A stretch of DNA of 64,000 nt from Flavipsychrobacter sp. GTDB taxonomy: Bacteria > Bacteroidota > Bacteroidia > Chitinophagales > Chitinophagaceae. Position 1 is the first letter of the stretch. Each line of letters starts with the position of its first letter. The position numbers and the translations under genes are program-made. The stretch is taken from positions 420,001 to 484,000 of the forward strand of contig JAWKLD010000001.1 in assembly GCA_041392855.1 (NCBI GenBank). The letters run 5' to 3'. The notes below the pieces were generated by a model that was not told the DNA's origin, made no database searches, and saw only the letters and a program-made list of their open reading frames with translations. Below, piece by piece: positions 9,443-18,491 of the stretch.

Positions 9443-11644
9443 ATGAATGAAAACAATAATAGCAATCATTTTCTAGGGTATAGTATATATACATTACTAC
9501 TTGCTATTGTTTTTAGTGCTTGCAGTTTTGTTGCTACTGCTCAGGTAGATACCTTCCATTATAACGACGGGGAGCATCTGAATGCTATGTCCGGTACTTA
9601 TTTTGGTTATATAGAAGACGAAAATGGCATATTAGTACCTAGAGACATTATAGAGACAAAAGGATTTAACCCTATAGATAAAGAGACCATAAATTTAGGC
9701 GTTTCTAAATCTACCTTTTGGCTTAAGGCCTATGTGCAAAATAATACTGCACAAAATGATATGTATTTAGTTTTGCAACAACCTCTAATAGACTTTGCTG
9801 AACTATACGAAGTAGAACCTAATGGAAGGCTAACAAAATCTACAATATCGAAAAGTGAAACGTATAAAACTAGAAAGCATGAGCAATTGGATTATGTTTT
9901 CAATATAAACATACCATCTGGTCAAAAGCGACTAATAATACTTAAAGTAAAAAATGCAGCTCCTCTAGTTTTTCCGGTAAAATTGGGTAATGAGGAGCAG
10001 GTTTTTAAAGCAGCGACCAATAAAGAGTTGATACTAGGTTTCTATAGTGGTATCATACTCGTTATGTGTATCTACAACATATTTGTATACTTCTCTGTTA
10101 GAGACAAGAGTTATATACTATATGTGATATACATTCTCACTGTAGGTTTAACGCAAGTAACATTGCAGGATTTTACTTTCAAATACTTGTGGCCTAATAG
10201 CCCATGGTTAGCATTACAAGGACCTGTATTACTTTCTTGTATCAGTAGTATTGCCGCATTACAATTCATAAAGGAGTTCTTACGTACCAAAGAACATGTG
10301 CCAAGGTTACATATTGGCTTACATGTGTTCATTGGGGTATTTGTAGTAAGTGCTATTCTTAATCTTACAGGAATGAGAGTAGCGGGTTTTCAACTGATGC
10401 AAGCAGGTACTGCATTAGCTTCTATTTATGCATTATTTATATCTTATAAAATATATAAGATGAATTATCGACCTGCTAAGTTTTTCTTATTAGCATGGTC
10501 TATTCTTTTATTAGGAGCAATAGTCTTTGTGCTTAAAGATGTAGGCGTTATGCCATATAACTACACGACATCTTCAGCTATACAGATCACTTCGGTTATT
10601 GAAATTGTACTACTATCATTTGCACTAGCCGATAAGATAAATATGTTCAGGAAAGAGAAGGAGGAGTCGCAAGCACAAGCTCTTGCTGCGCTAGAGGAGA
10701 ATGCCCGTATAACCAGACAACAAAACGTAATACTAGAAACTAAGGTCAACGAAAGAACTATAGAATTAAAGCAATCTAATGAAGAGCTGAGTAAAACACT
10801 GACAGAGTTGAAGGAAGCAGAGTCTCAGCTAGTAGAATCTGAAAAAATGGCCTCTCTCGGTCAGCTTACAGCGGGCATAGCACATGAAATCAATAATCCG
10901 ATCAACTTTGTCACTTCCAATGTGAAGCCTTTAAGAAGAGACGTCGATATGCTAGTGGAGTTGATGGGCCAGATAGAAGAGTTGGTCGTAGCAGATGGTA
11001 GCGCAGAAGACAAAAAGGCTAGAATAGAAGAAATAAAGGAGGAGTTGGATTTTGATTATCTTAAAGAGGAGATAGACTATTTACTAAAAGGCATAAACGA
11101 AGGGTCTAGTAGAACGGCAGAAATAGTTAAAGGATTACGTGTCTTCTCAAGGTTAGATGAAGATGACTTGAAAAAGGCAAATCTAAATGAGGGTATTGAC
11201 TCTACATTGATCATAGCTAATAATGTTTTGGGTGATAAGATAAAAGTTATTAAGAATTTAGGTAACTTACCTTTGGTAGAGTGCTATCCTGGTAAACTCA
11301 ACCAAGTGTTCTTGAATATGATATCTAATGCTGCACATGCTATTACAGAAAGATTTGGTAGTGAGCCAGGAGGTGAATTGGCAATAACAACATATCAATC
11401 TGATGACAATGTTTGTATTAGCTTGAAAGATAATGGTGTTGGTATGGATGCAGAGACCCAGAAGAAAATATTTGAGCCATTCTTTACCACTAAGGATGTA
11501 GGAGAAGGTACAGGTTTAGGAATGTCAATAGTATACAATACGCTTAATAAGCATAATGGCAAGGTCGATTTAAAATCGGAGGTAGGTGTTGGAACTGAAT
11601 TTATAATTACACTCCCTATTGTTCATGAGAATACCGAAAATTAA
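9443..11644 (+). CDS. 7TMR-DISM sensor histidine kinase
   Basis: 733 residues. A hydrophobic signal segment (about 12-33) precedes an extracytoplasmic 7TMR-DISMED2-type beta domain (about 45-180), then a seven-helix 7TMR-DISM membrane unit (about 195-400). A coiled coil follows, then a HisKA dimerisation domain with phospho-acceptor His481 in AGIAHEINNP and an ATPase domain with DNGVGMDAETQ and FFTTKDVGEGTGLGMS. It senses a ligand, often a carbohydrate or other small molecule, outside the inner membrane. The response-regulator gene starts 5 bases after its stop, so the two are tightly coupled. Position 127 bases after the E1-nitroreductase gene suggests that it may respond to, or control, that enzyme's product. 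Confidence 0.92.
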   Translation: MNENNNSNHFLGYSIYTLLLAIVFSACSFVATAQVDTFHYNDGEHLNAMSGTYFGYIEDENGILVPRDIIETKGFNPIDKETINLGVSKSTFWLKAYVQNNTAQNDMYLVLQQPLIDFAELYEVEPNGRLTKSTISKSETYKTRKHEQLDYVFNINIPSGQKRLIILKVKNAAPLVFPVKLGNEEQVFKAATNKELILGFYSGIILVMCIYNIFVYFSVRDKSYILYVIYILTVGLTQVTLQDFTFKYLWPNSPWLALQGPVLLSCISSIAALQFIKEFLRTKEHVPRLHIGLHVFIGVFVVSAILNLTGMRVAGFQLMQAGTALASIYALFISYKIYKMNYRPAKFFLLAWSILLLGAIVFVLKDVGVMPYNYTTSSAIQITSVIEIVLLSFALADKINMFRKEKEESQAQALAALEENARITRQQNVILETKVNERTIELKQSNEELSKTLTELKEAESQLVESEKMASLGQLTAGIAHEINNPINFVTSNVKPLRRDVDMLVELMGQIEELVVADGSAEDKKARIEEIKEELDFDYLKEEIDYLLKGINEGSSRTAEIVKGLRVFSRLDEDDLKKANLNEGIDSTLIIANNVLGDKIKVIKNLGNLPLVECYPGKLNQVFLNMISNAAHAITERFGSEPGGELAITTYQSDDNVCISLKDNGVGMDAETQKKIFEPFFTTKDVGEGTGLGMSIVYNTLNKHNGKVDLKSEVGVGTEFIITLPIVHENTEN

Positions 11645-11649
11645 ATGTC

Positions 11650-12741
11650 TTGAATACTAGCAAGAAAAAAATAAAGATATTATATGTAGATGATGAGCCT
11701 AATAACCTCATCAGTTTTAAAGCGTCCTTTAGGTTTGACTATACTATCTATATTGCTAATAATGTAGAGGAAGCTAAAAAGCATCTTGAAGACCATCCTG
11801 ATATCAGCGTAATACTTAGTGACCAAAAAATGCCTGATAAGACAGGTGTTGAGTTTTTTGAAGAAATAAGGTCTAAATATCCTAATCCCATAAGGATACT
11901 AATTACAGGATACGCAGACATAGAGTCTGTAATAGATGCTATAAACAAAGGGCATGTATTTAGGTATATCAAAAAGCCTTGGATAGATGTTGATGTACAA
12001 ACAGCGATAGACGAAGCTCATAAGTTTTACATCACCAACTCCATGTTGGCAATAAAGAATGAAGAGCTGCAAAAGGCTTATAATGAGTTAGACAAGTTTG
12101 CATATAGTGCCACTCATGACATGCGAGGCCCAATATTAAGTGTTGTGGGTATAATAGATCTAGCCAAAAATGCGGAGGATATAGAGGAGATGAAGGAAAT
12201 GGTGGGCATGATGGAAAACGCAATGCTTAAGTTGGATAATTATATACAAAACTTACACGATCATTATAGTATAAGAAGAGGTGAGCTTAATATCACAGAT
12301 ATAGATTTTGCTGACGTAATGAAGGATATGACAGATATCTATGATATTAATAGCAAACTTAAAAATGTAGCCTTCGAGACAAAATTAGAACAGGATGGAG
12401 GTTTTAGATCTGATGATATATCCATAAAGATCATCTTGAACAATCTTTTGTCTAATGCTTTCAAGTATCTGAAGAAGACTGGCGATAAGCATGTGTCGCT
12501 TAGCATTGAGCAGAAAGGGCCTAATGCTACAATAAAAGTGGTAGACAATGGTATAGGTATTAAAGAAAGCAATTTAGGTGAGATCTTCAATATGTTTTTC
12601 CGAGCGTCTAGTGATGAAATAGGTTCAGGTTTTGGGCTTTATAACGTGAAAGATGCTTTGACAAAACTAAATGGGAAAATAGATGTGACTTCGAAACTGG
12701 ATGAAGGAACAACTTTTACAGTAACAATACCAAGCAAATAA
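11650..12741 (+). CDS. REC-histidine kinase hybrid
   Basis: 363 residues. An N-terminal REC domain (about 8-125) has VDDEPNN, phospho-acceptor Asp58 in ILSDQKMP, ITGYAD and Lys109. A kinase module follows with His156 in YSATHDMRGPIL and an ATPase domain with VVDNGIGI and SGFGLYNVKDAL. The protein is soluble and would receive phosphate from a partner, probably the kinase encoded just upstream, and pass signal through its own kinase domain. The start is a TTG at 11650: an in-frame stop lies at 11626 and no ATG occurs before the REC core. The gap to the previous gene is 5 bases and to the next gene 3 bases. Confidence 0.92.
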   Translation: MNTSKKKIKILYVDDEPNNLISFKASFRFDYTIYIANNVEEAKKHLEDHPDISVILSDQKMPDKTGVEFFEEIRSKYPNPIRILITGYADIESVIDAINKGHVFRYIKKPWIDVDVQTAIDEAHKFYITNSMLAIKNEELQKAYNELDKFAYSATHDMRGPILSVVGIIDLAKNAEDIEEMKEMVGMMENAMLKLDNYIQNLHDHYSIRRGELNITDIDFADVMKDMTDIYDINSKLKNVAFETKLEQDGGFRSDDISIKIILNNLLSNAFKYLKKTGDKHVSLSIEQKGPNATIKVVDNGIGIKESNLGEIFNMFFRASSDEIGSGFGLYNVKDALTKLNGKIDVTSKLDEGTTFTVTIPSK

Positions 12742-12744
12742 TAA

Positions 12745-13140
12745 ATGAGCAGCGAAAATCTAAACTTTATCGTAGTAGACGACAGTAAACTTGATTGTTT
12801 TATTGCCGAAAAAATTATTAAGAATACTGGCAGAGTAAATACATGCAATGTATTTCAGCAGGCGAGTGATGCATTGGCCTTTATCAATGATAAGGAAGCT
12901 GATACAACAAAGCATATTGTTTTTGTAGATATACAAATGCCGGTAATGAATGGGTTTGAGTTTGTGGAAGCTTTTGAGGCATTGCCAGAAGAAAAAATTA
13001 AGAATCATAATATTTACATGCTATCCTCTTCTATTAATGAAAATGATATAGCTAAAGTAAAAGGTTATGCTTCTGTAAAACGTTTTTTAAATAAGCCGCT
13101 CACAAACGACACTATCTCTACAGTATTAAGTGAAATATAA
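12745..13140 (+). CDS. single-domain response regulator
   Basis: 131 residues, one REC domain only: FIVVDDSKLD acidic pocket, phospho-acceptor Asp62 in VFVDIQMPVMNG, Ser in MLSSS and Lys117 in FLNKPL. It has the CheY-like form used as a phosphate shuttle or protein-binding switch. It begins 3 bases after the REC-kinase stop, so the REC-kinase likely phosphorylates it. The sequence is not closely similar to the two other REC domains in the cluster. It is the last gene of the plus-strand cluster, before a hairpin. Confidence 0.92.
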   Translation: MSSENLNFIVVDDSKLDCFIAEKIIKNTGRVNTCNVFQQASDALAFINDKEADTTKHIVFVDIQMPVMNGFEFVEAFEALPEEKIKNHNIYMLSSSINENDIAKVKGYASVKRFLNKPLTNDTISTVLSEI

Positions 13141-13143
13141 AAA

Positions 13144-13172
13144 GTGCTTACACCTATTTTATAGGTGTAAGT
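13144..13172. terminator. bidirectional hairpin between convergent genes
   Basis: An 11-bp perfect stem CTTACACCTAT-TTT-ATAGGTGTAAG. Minus-strand reading is followed by CACTTTTTAT. The hairpin contains the last codons and stop of the minus-strand gene. Confidence 0.65.
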
Positions 13173-14032
13173 GTATATCCTTCTTGCCTTAATAAGGTTA
13201 TTAAACCATTAGGCCCTACCAAGTGCCCTGCGCCAACAGCAAAGAAAACAGAACTTTGTTCCATCATTTCTGTCATACGTTCAATCCATCTTATATTTCT
13301 ATTATCTAGAAAAATAGCTATCTGGTCTCCTTTAATACGAGATGCTTCTATGATGCTACTCAGCTTGTTGATGTCCTGCCTTTTATAAGCAGCAACCATT
13401 TCTTCATATTCTTCTACTGAGTTACCCTCATTATTAATCACAGAAAGTAGTTCTGCAATAACAGAGTCTACCGGCATTTGGTCAAAAAGTGCTAGTTGTT
13501 CTTTAGCCTCCTCAAGTCCTATTATTTCAACTCCTTTCTCACTCACGGTTTTCATGATCTCGGTCTCATAGGCAAGAGGGGTAGAGCATGTTACCGCTTG
13601 AGTAGAAAAAAGAGATATTAAGGCCATGGGTTTCATTTGCTGAAACATTGTAATGTCCATACCTAAACTGTCAGCAATGTAATCTGTTAGCTTTTGGTAA
13701 TCCTCTTTTTTAAAATAGTCCTTTAGTTGTTTACCGCTGGCATCTATCATTCCTATAGCAATGGATGTCATTAGACTTGGGTCGTCTAGATCCATTTCAA
13801 AACATACTTTCTTGCAAGCAGCAAGACTTTGTTGCATTTCTTTTGTCCATACATAATCATCTTTACAGATCATATGTATTGTGCCAAAAAGATAGGAAGG
13901 AGCTTTAAGATCAGGGCTACTTATTTTCCATAGCAAGGATTGTTCTTCTTGTTCTTGACTATAAGTATCAAAGCTATATATAAAGCCAAAGGCAAATAGT
14001 AGTAAAGTGAAAAACCATATTGGTGACTTCAT
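13154..14032 (-). CDS. TraB/GumN family protein
   Basis: 292 residues with an N-terminal signal peptide (about 1-25), so exported. Family marks are SYLFGTIHM near the start, the CFEMDLDDP segment, the IGLEEAKEQLALFD region and the C-terminal FFAVGAGHLVGPNGLI. TraB/GumN proteins resemble the TIKI/EreA-like fold and may be metal-dependent hydrolases; the His and Glu residues of those motifs are kept. Its role in this organism is unknown. It follows the ZIP transporter gene by 14 bases, so the two form an operon under the -7 box at 14808; a link to metal supply is possible. Confidence 0.88.
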   Translation of the reverse strand: MKSPIWFFTLLLFAFGFIYSFDTYSQEQEEQSLLWKISSPDLKAPSYLFGTIHMICKDDYVWTKEMQQSLAACKKVCFEMDLDDPSLMTSIAIGMIDASGKQLKDYFKKEDYQKLTDYIADSLGMDITMFQQMKPMALISLFSTQAVTCSTPLAYETEIMKTVSEKGVEIIGLEEAKEQLALFDQMPVDSVIAELLSVINNEGNSVEEYEEMVAAYKRQDINKLSSIIEASRIKGDQIAIFLDNRNIRWIERMTEMMEQSSVFFAVGAGHLVGPNGLITLLRQEGYTLTPIK

Positions 14033-14046
14033 GGTATAAAGTTAAG

Positions 14047-14781
14047 CTATTCAAATAGTAATGTAAGCAGTCCAATACCTACACCTAGTACTATAGCTAT
14101 GATCTTGGGTATGGTAAGTGTGTGGTGCTTTGTACCACTTTCGAAGAATATAGTGGTGGCAATATGGATAAATGCTCCAGCTACTACAGGTATTAATGCT
14201 AATACTAAATTAGACATGAATTGGTAGGTCATACCCAGCTTTGTTGCTATCATTCCCGAGAATGGTGTGATCATCGAAAAAAGTGCCAGGGTGATAATAG
14301 CCTGTTTTTTTCCTGAAACTTTGTTTACAATAGCAGCTACCAGCATAGCTTCGGGCAATTTGTGTATTGCTACTGCCATGTATAGAGATGGTTCTGTTGC
14401 TATTTCTCTATAATTAAAGCCCAAAGGAAGTCCCTCCATAAATGCATGTATGGATAGACCTAATAATATAGATGCAAGCGGTGTTTTATGGTCGTGTCCA
14501 TGATTATGGTCTATATGGGTATGACCATGCTCAGCTCCATGAGTAAGTCTTTGTATCAATAACTGTATAAAGAAACCTAGTAATAGAAAAAGCCCCGCTT
14601 TAGTGTTTAGTTCTTCAAAGGTTTCTGGTAAAAGGTGTAAAAAGGTGATACTCAACAGAAAAGACCCTGAAAATGCTAAAAGGTACTTCATGTTGTTGTC
14701 TTCTATCTTTTTGCCCCATAAAGGTATACTTCCGCCTAAAAAGGTTATGGCAAAAAGAAAAATGTTATAATAAGACAACAT
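14047..14781 (-). CDS. ZIP family divalent metal transporter
   Basis: 244 residues with about eight hydrophobic helices. The long loop after helix 3 carries a histidine-rich stretch (HGAEHGHTHIDHNHGHDH) typical of zinc-binding ZIP loops. Helix 4 has HAFMEGLPLG and helix 5 HKLPEAM, the pair of metal-site motifs of ZIP carriers. It imports zinc or a similar cation across the inner membrane into the cytoplasm. The length matches the shorter bacterial ZIP proteins. It is first in the unit with the TraB/GumN gene. Confidence 0.92.
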   Translation of the reverse strand: MLSYYNIFLFAITFLGGSIPLWGKKIEDNNMKYLLAFSGSFLLSITFLHLLPETFEELNTKAGLFLLLGFFIQLLIQRLTHGAEHGHTHIDHNHGHDHKTPLASILLGLSIHAFMEGLPLGFNYREIATEPSLYMAVAIHKLPEAMLVAAIVNKVSGKKQAIITLALFSMITPFSGMIATKLGMTYQFMSNLVLALIPVVAGAFIHIATTIFFESGTKHHTLTIPKIIAIVLGVGIGLLTLLFE

Positions 14782-14807
14782 GTAGCTTGATTACTTAAAT
14801 TATCCAG

Positions 14808-14815
14808 CAAAAGTA
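14808..14815 (-). promoter_or_regulatory. TAnnTTTG -7 box for ZIP-TraB operon
   Basis: Minus strand TACTTTTGC, about 26 bases before the start at 14781. Matches the -7 consensus. Confidence 0.5.
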
Positions 14816-14936
14816 AACGGATTTTATTACAACAGGTAAAAAAAGAATGAATAAGGATAACCAATAGTTTATACTTATAGATAGTTTATCATATTTATTT
14901 GCTTTTGGGCAAACGAATTATTATTTTGTTTTATAA

Positions 14937-15518
14937 ATGAAATTCCTAGACCTACATAAGTTATCCGATAAAAAACTGCTGAAAGCAGGTAGGATACTTA
15001 TTGCAGAGCCCTTTTTAAAGGATTCTAGTTTTGCAAGGTCTGTTGTTTTGTTATGCGAGCACGGTTCGGAAGGTGCCTTAGGGTTTATTCTTAATAAACC
15101 CACAGAGATGACTATAGGGGATCTGCTGCCCGAACTATATGCGCCAACTACTATTATTAATAAAGGAGGTCCCGTACAGTTGGATACTTTGCATATGCTG
15201 CATGGTTTGCCCAAAGAGCTAGGGGGTAGTGAAGTAGCCAATGGTGTTTATTGGGGTGGCTCTTATGAAGTGTTACAATCTTTAATAACAGATACTACCC
15301 TTAAAAATAACCTTGTAAAACTACTTGTGGGGTATGCAGGATGGTCGCCAGGGCAACTAGAAGATGAACTGAAAGAAGGCTCTTGGTTGATCTCTGATAT
15401 AAATGATGATATTATTTTTGAAACAGACCCCAATGAAATGTGGCGAAAAGCCATACTTTCCTTAGGTAAGGAGTACGCGTACCTTGCTAATATGCCAACG
15501 GATCCTCAATTGAATTAA
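14937..15518 (+). CDS. YqgE/AlgH family protein (UPF0301)
   Basis: 193 residues, matching the usual length of the family. Characteristic blocks are GRILIAEPFLKDSSFARSVV, GALGFILNKPTE and GYAGWSPGQLEDELKEGSW. Cytoplasmic; its molecular function remains unclear in the family as a whole (AlgH affects regulation in pseudomonads). It is divergent from the ZIP gene and starts with the ATG at 14937. The lipoprotein and uvrC genes lie downstream on the same strand. Confidence 0.93.
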   Translation: MKFLDLHKLSDKKLLKAGRILIAEPFLKDSSFARSVVLLCEHGSEGALGFILNKPTEMTIGDLLPELYAPTTIINKGGPVQLDTLHMLHGLPKELGGSEVANGVYWGGSYEVLQSLITDTTLKNNLVKLLVGYAGWSPGQLEDELKEGSWLISDINDDIIFETDPNEMWRKAILSLGKEYAYLANMPTDPQLN

Positions 15519-15559
15519 TAAGTTTTCCCTAAAGCTAAAGAAGGCTTATTTTTACAGTT

Positions 15560-16132
15560 ATGAATAAGTCTAAATACCTGCTATTTATTCCCCTGTTTAT
15601 TTTTTCTGCTTGTATAGATGTGCAGCAAAAACAGCCGAAGAACAATAAGAAGAGTGCAGGTTACTTTTCCATTAAAGACTATATAAAAGACCAATGGAAT
15701 ACTTATAGAGGACAGCCATTTGGTATCATAAAAGTGGTTAGTATGAACGACAAGGTAGATACTGTTTATACAAATGCTTTTGATATTGAATTGGGTAAGC
15801 TAATGGATATCTTTATTGAAACAGATATCAGCGATGCAAAGTATTTAGGCCAATACGAGTTCTCTAATTTTGGCGACTATCCTACCATGTCTGTAAACTA
15901 TTTTTATGAGGCAAAGTCTCCCGATCTATATACCCGAAGACTCCAAATATCGGCAGATGATCTTACTAAAGTTGTAAAGTCTATATACATTGAAACTGAA
16001 AAGCAAACAAGACTCAATGTAATACAACAGAAGTTAACCTATCAGCCCACAAAGAGAATAAGTATATACGAGCTTGAAAATTCAAAAGTAGGGCCACAAA
16101 AAGAAGTGAAAATTGATTATATCTTTTTGTGA
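15560..16132 (+). CDS. hypothetical lipoprotein
   Basis: 190 residues. The N-terminus is a lipoprotein signal with lipobox IFSAC, so the mature protein would be anchored by Cys17. The rest is a mixed alpha/beta region with no motif recognised; the central part contains several Tyr/Asp-rich strands (KVDTVYTNAFD, GQYEFSNFGDYPT). It lies 41 bases after yqgE and 14 bases before uvrC, so is probably transcribed with uvrC. No function is proposed. Confidence 0.75.
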   Translation: MNKSKYLLFIPLFIFSACIDVQQKQPKNNKKSAGYFSIKDYIKDQWNTYRGQPFGIIKVVSMNDKVDTVYTNAFDIELGKLMDIFIETDISDAKYLGQYEFSNFGDYPTMSVNYFYEAKSPDLYTRRLQISADDLTKVVKSIYIETEKQTRLNVIQQKLTYQPTKRISIYELENSKVGPQKEVKIDYIFL

Positions 16133-16146
16133 TAAATATAGTGTAG

Positions 16147-17961
16147 ATGACAAAGGAAGAGTTTAGTAATATAGCGCCAACCATACCTACACAGCCAGGA
16201 TGTTACAGATATTTTAGTAGTGAGGAAGAGTTGCTTTATGTGGGTAAAGCCAAAAACCTTCGTAAAAGGGTTAGCTCTTATTTCAACAAAACCTTAGATA
16301 ATTATAAGACCCATAAACTCGTAAATACTATAGCTCGTATTGAGTATACCGTTACTAATACTGAGCACGATGCTTTTTTACTAGAGAACTCTTTAATAAA
16401 ACACTATCAACCTAAGTTCAATATAGACCTTAAGGATGATAAAAGTTATCCTTATATAGTAATAAAAAAAGAGCCATATCCCAGAGTGTTCCTCACTCGT
16501 AGAGTGATAAAGGATGGTTCGGAATATTTAGGGCCGTTTACAGGAGTAGCACATGTAAGGGATCTCTTGGCTTTAATAAAAAACAATATACCTCTTAGGA
16601 CCTGTAACCTCAAGCTTACTCCCAAAAACATAAAGGGCGGGAAGTTCAAGGTTTGTCTTGAGTATCATTTGGGCAACTGTAAAGGACCATGCGAAGGTTT
16701 ACAGACAGAAGAAGCTTATAGTGAAAACTTGCAACATGTAAGGCATATTCTAAAAGGTAACGTAGGAGAAGTGACAACTGCTTTGAAGAAGGAAATGAAT
16801 GAGCTGGCTGAAAACATGCAATATGAAAAGGCAGCTGTTTTAAAGCAAAAGATAGATGCGCTAAAGAAATATCAGAGTAAGTCTACAGTAGTTAATCAGA
16901 GGTTGGGTACACTTGATGTTGTTAGTATAGTATCTGATGAGAAAGAGGCCTTTGTCAATTTTATGATGGTGGATAATGGTAGTATTGTACAGACCTATAC
17001 TGTGAAGGTAGAAACGAAAATAGAAGAAGAAGATCAGGATGTTTTGGCCCTAATTGTAGATAGATTACGTGAGCGTTATAAGAGTGTAGCAAAAGAAATA
17101 GTTAGCCCAATATCCATAGCTGTATCTGACGATAATGTAAAGGTGACTGTACCTAAAGCAGGAGATAAAAAGAAATTACTTGAGCTCAGCCAAAAGAATG
17201 TAGAGATATATAGAAGTGAAGAAAGAAGACGCAAGTCTTTAGTACTTACGAATAAGGAAATGATCAATAAAATGGAGGCTATAGAAGAATTGCAAGATTC
17301 GCTGCAACTTCCAGACCTGCCTACACATATTGAATGTTTCGATAACTCTAACTTCCAAGGAGCGTACCCTGTATCAGCTATGGTATGTTTTAGGGATGGA
17401 GCGCCTTCTAATAAAGAATATAGGCATTATCATATTAAGACAGTGAAGGGTATCAATGACTTTGCTTCTATGTCTGAAGTGGTGTATCGTAGATATAAAA
17501 AACTATTGGATGAGTCATTGCCATTACCACAATTAGTTATTATAGATGGAGGTAAGGGGCAGTTAGGTGCTGCATTGGAGAGTATAGAAAAATTAGGGCT
17601 AACAGGTAGAATGACTATAGTAGGTTTAGCTAAAAGAGAAGAGTCTATATTCTTTCCGGGAGATAGTGAACCCTTACAACTGCCTTTTGACAGCAAAGCA
17701 CATTTGCTAGTAAGGTATATTAGAGATGAGGTGCATAGGTTCGGTATTACCTTTCATAGAAAGATAAGAAGCAAAGGGACCTTTAAAAATGAACTGGAAG
17801 CTATTGAAGGGATAGGAGAGAAGACTGCAACTGAACTTTTAAAGGAGTTTAGGTCAGTAAAGAATATCAAAACACTAACACAAAGAGAGCTGACAAGAGT
17901 TATAGGACAATCTAAGGCAAGAATAGTATGGAGTTATTTTAATGAGAATAATGATAGTTAA
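16147..17961 (+). CDS. uvrC: excinuclease ABC subunit C
   Basis: 604 residues. UvrC makes the two incisions around DNA damage in nucleotide excision repair. The GIY-YIG nuclease domain is at the N-terminus (QPGCYRYFSSEEELLYVGKA, then LRKRVSSYF); a cysteine group CNLKLTP...CLEYHLGNCKGPC follows; the UVR motif is near 210-245 (NMQYEKAAVLKQKID). The RNase H-like endonuclease half has ECFDNSNFQGAYPVS and VIIDGGKGQLGAA, and the C-terminus has a helix-hairpin-helix (IEGIGEKTATELLKEF). The length is normal for the family. No terminator follows directly. Confidence 0.98.
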   Translation: MTKEEFSNIAPTIPTQPGCYRYFSSEEELLYVGKAKNLRKRVSSYFNKTLDNYKTHKLVNTIARIEYTVTNTEHDAFLLENSLIKHYQPKFNIDLKDDKSYPYIVIKKEPYPRVFLTRRVIKDGSEYLGPFTGVAHVRDLLALIKNNIPLRTCNLKLTPKNIKGGKFKVCLEYHLGNCKGPCEGLQTEEAYSENLQHVRHILKGNVGEVTTALKKEMNELAENMQYEKAAVLKQKIDALKKYQSKSTVVNQRLGTLDVVSIVSDEKEAFVNFMMVDNGSIVQTYTVKVETKIEEEDQDVLALIVDRLRERYKSVAKEIVSPISIAVSDDNVKVTVPKAGDKKKLLELSQKNVEIYRSEERRRKSLVLTNKEMINKMEAIEELQDSLQLPDLPTHIECFDNSNFQGAYPVSAMVCFRDGAPSNKEYRHYHIKTVKGINDFASMSEVVYRRYKKLLDESLPLPQLVIIDGGKGQLGAALESIEKLGLTGRMTIVGLAKREESIFFPGDSEPLQLPFDSKAHLLVRYIRDEVHRFGITFHRKIRSKGTFKNELEAIEGIGEKTATELLKEFRSVKNIKTLTQRELTRVIGQSKARIVWSYFNENNDS

Positions 17962-18027
17962 AAGGCTACTGTAAACAGTATAGTCATTATTGATACATTT
18001 GTTACACAAGTTGTAAGTACATAGACG

Positions 18028-18035
18028 TATCTTTG
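18028..18035 (+). promoter_or_regulatory. TAnnTTTG -7 box for DUF983 gene
   Basis: TATCTTTG followed by CG, ending 16 bases before the ATG at 18052. Confidence 0.55.
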
Positions 18036-18051
18036 CGAAAACTAGACAGTT

Positions 18052-18453
18052 ATGTCAAAAGTCCCAGGGTTAGTGCCCAGTATGTTACAAATGAAATGCC
18101 CCAATTGTCGTAAAGGGCATATGTTTTCCAATAAAAGTATTTTTCCCCTTAGCAAGCTGCTGAAAATGCCGGAGCGATGTAATGTCTGCGGTCAGGAGTT
18201 TGAATTAGAAGTTGGGTTTTATTATGGTACAGGCTATGTTAGCTATGCGCTTACTGTAGGCTTGTTTTTGTTCAACTTTGTATGGTATTCTTTAATATTT
18301 GGCATCTCTTATAAGGATAATAGCATCTTTTACTATTTAGGGTCTAGTATAGCCATTGTAACGTTGCTACAGCCTTGGATCATGAGAATATCTCGTGTAT
18401 TATACCTTAATATATTTGTAAAATACGGCAAAGGCGCTAAGAGAAAGTCTTAG
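18052..18453 (+). CDS. DUF983 family membrane protein
   Basis: 133 residues. A zinc-ribbon-like start has CPNCRKGHMF and, further on, CNVCGQEF (two CxxC pairs, about residues 18 and 44), followed by two hydrophobic helices (about 60-80 and 95-115). This is the layout of DUF983. It is probably a small inner-membrane protein with a structural zinc site; function unknown. It carries its own -7 box, and the biotin carboxylase gene follows 38 bases later. Confidence 0.88.
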   Translation: MSKVPGLVPSMLQMKCPNCRKGHMFSNKSIFPLSKLLKMPERCNVCGQEFELEVGFYYGTGYVSYALTVGLFLFNFVWYSLIFGISYKDNSIFYYLGSSIAIVTLLQPWIMRISRVLYLNIFVKYGKGAKRKS

Positions 18454-18491
18454 GTTTGGCGTATTAGATTATTCCACTGTATATTCGCACT

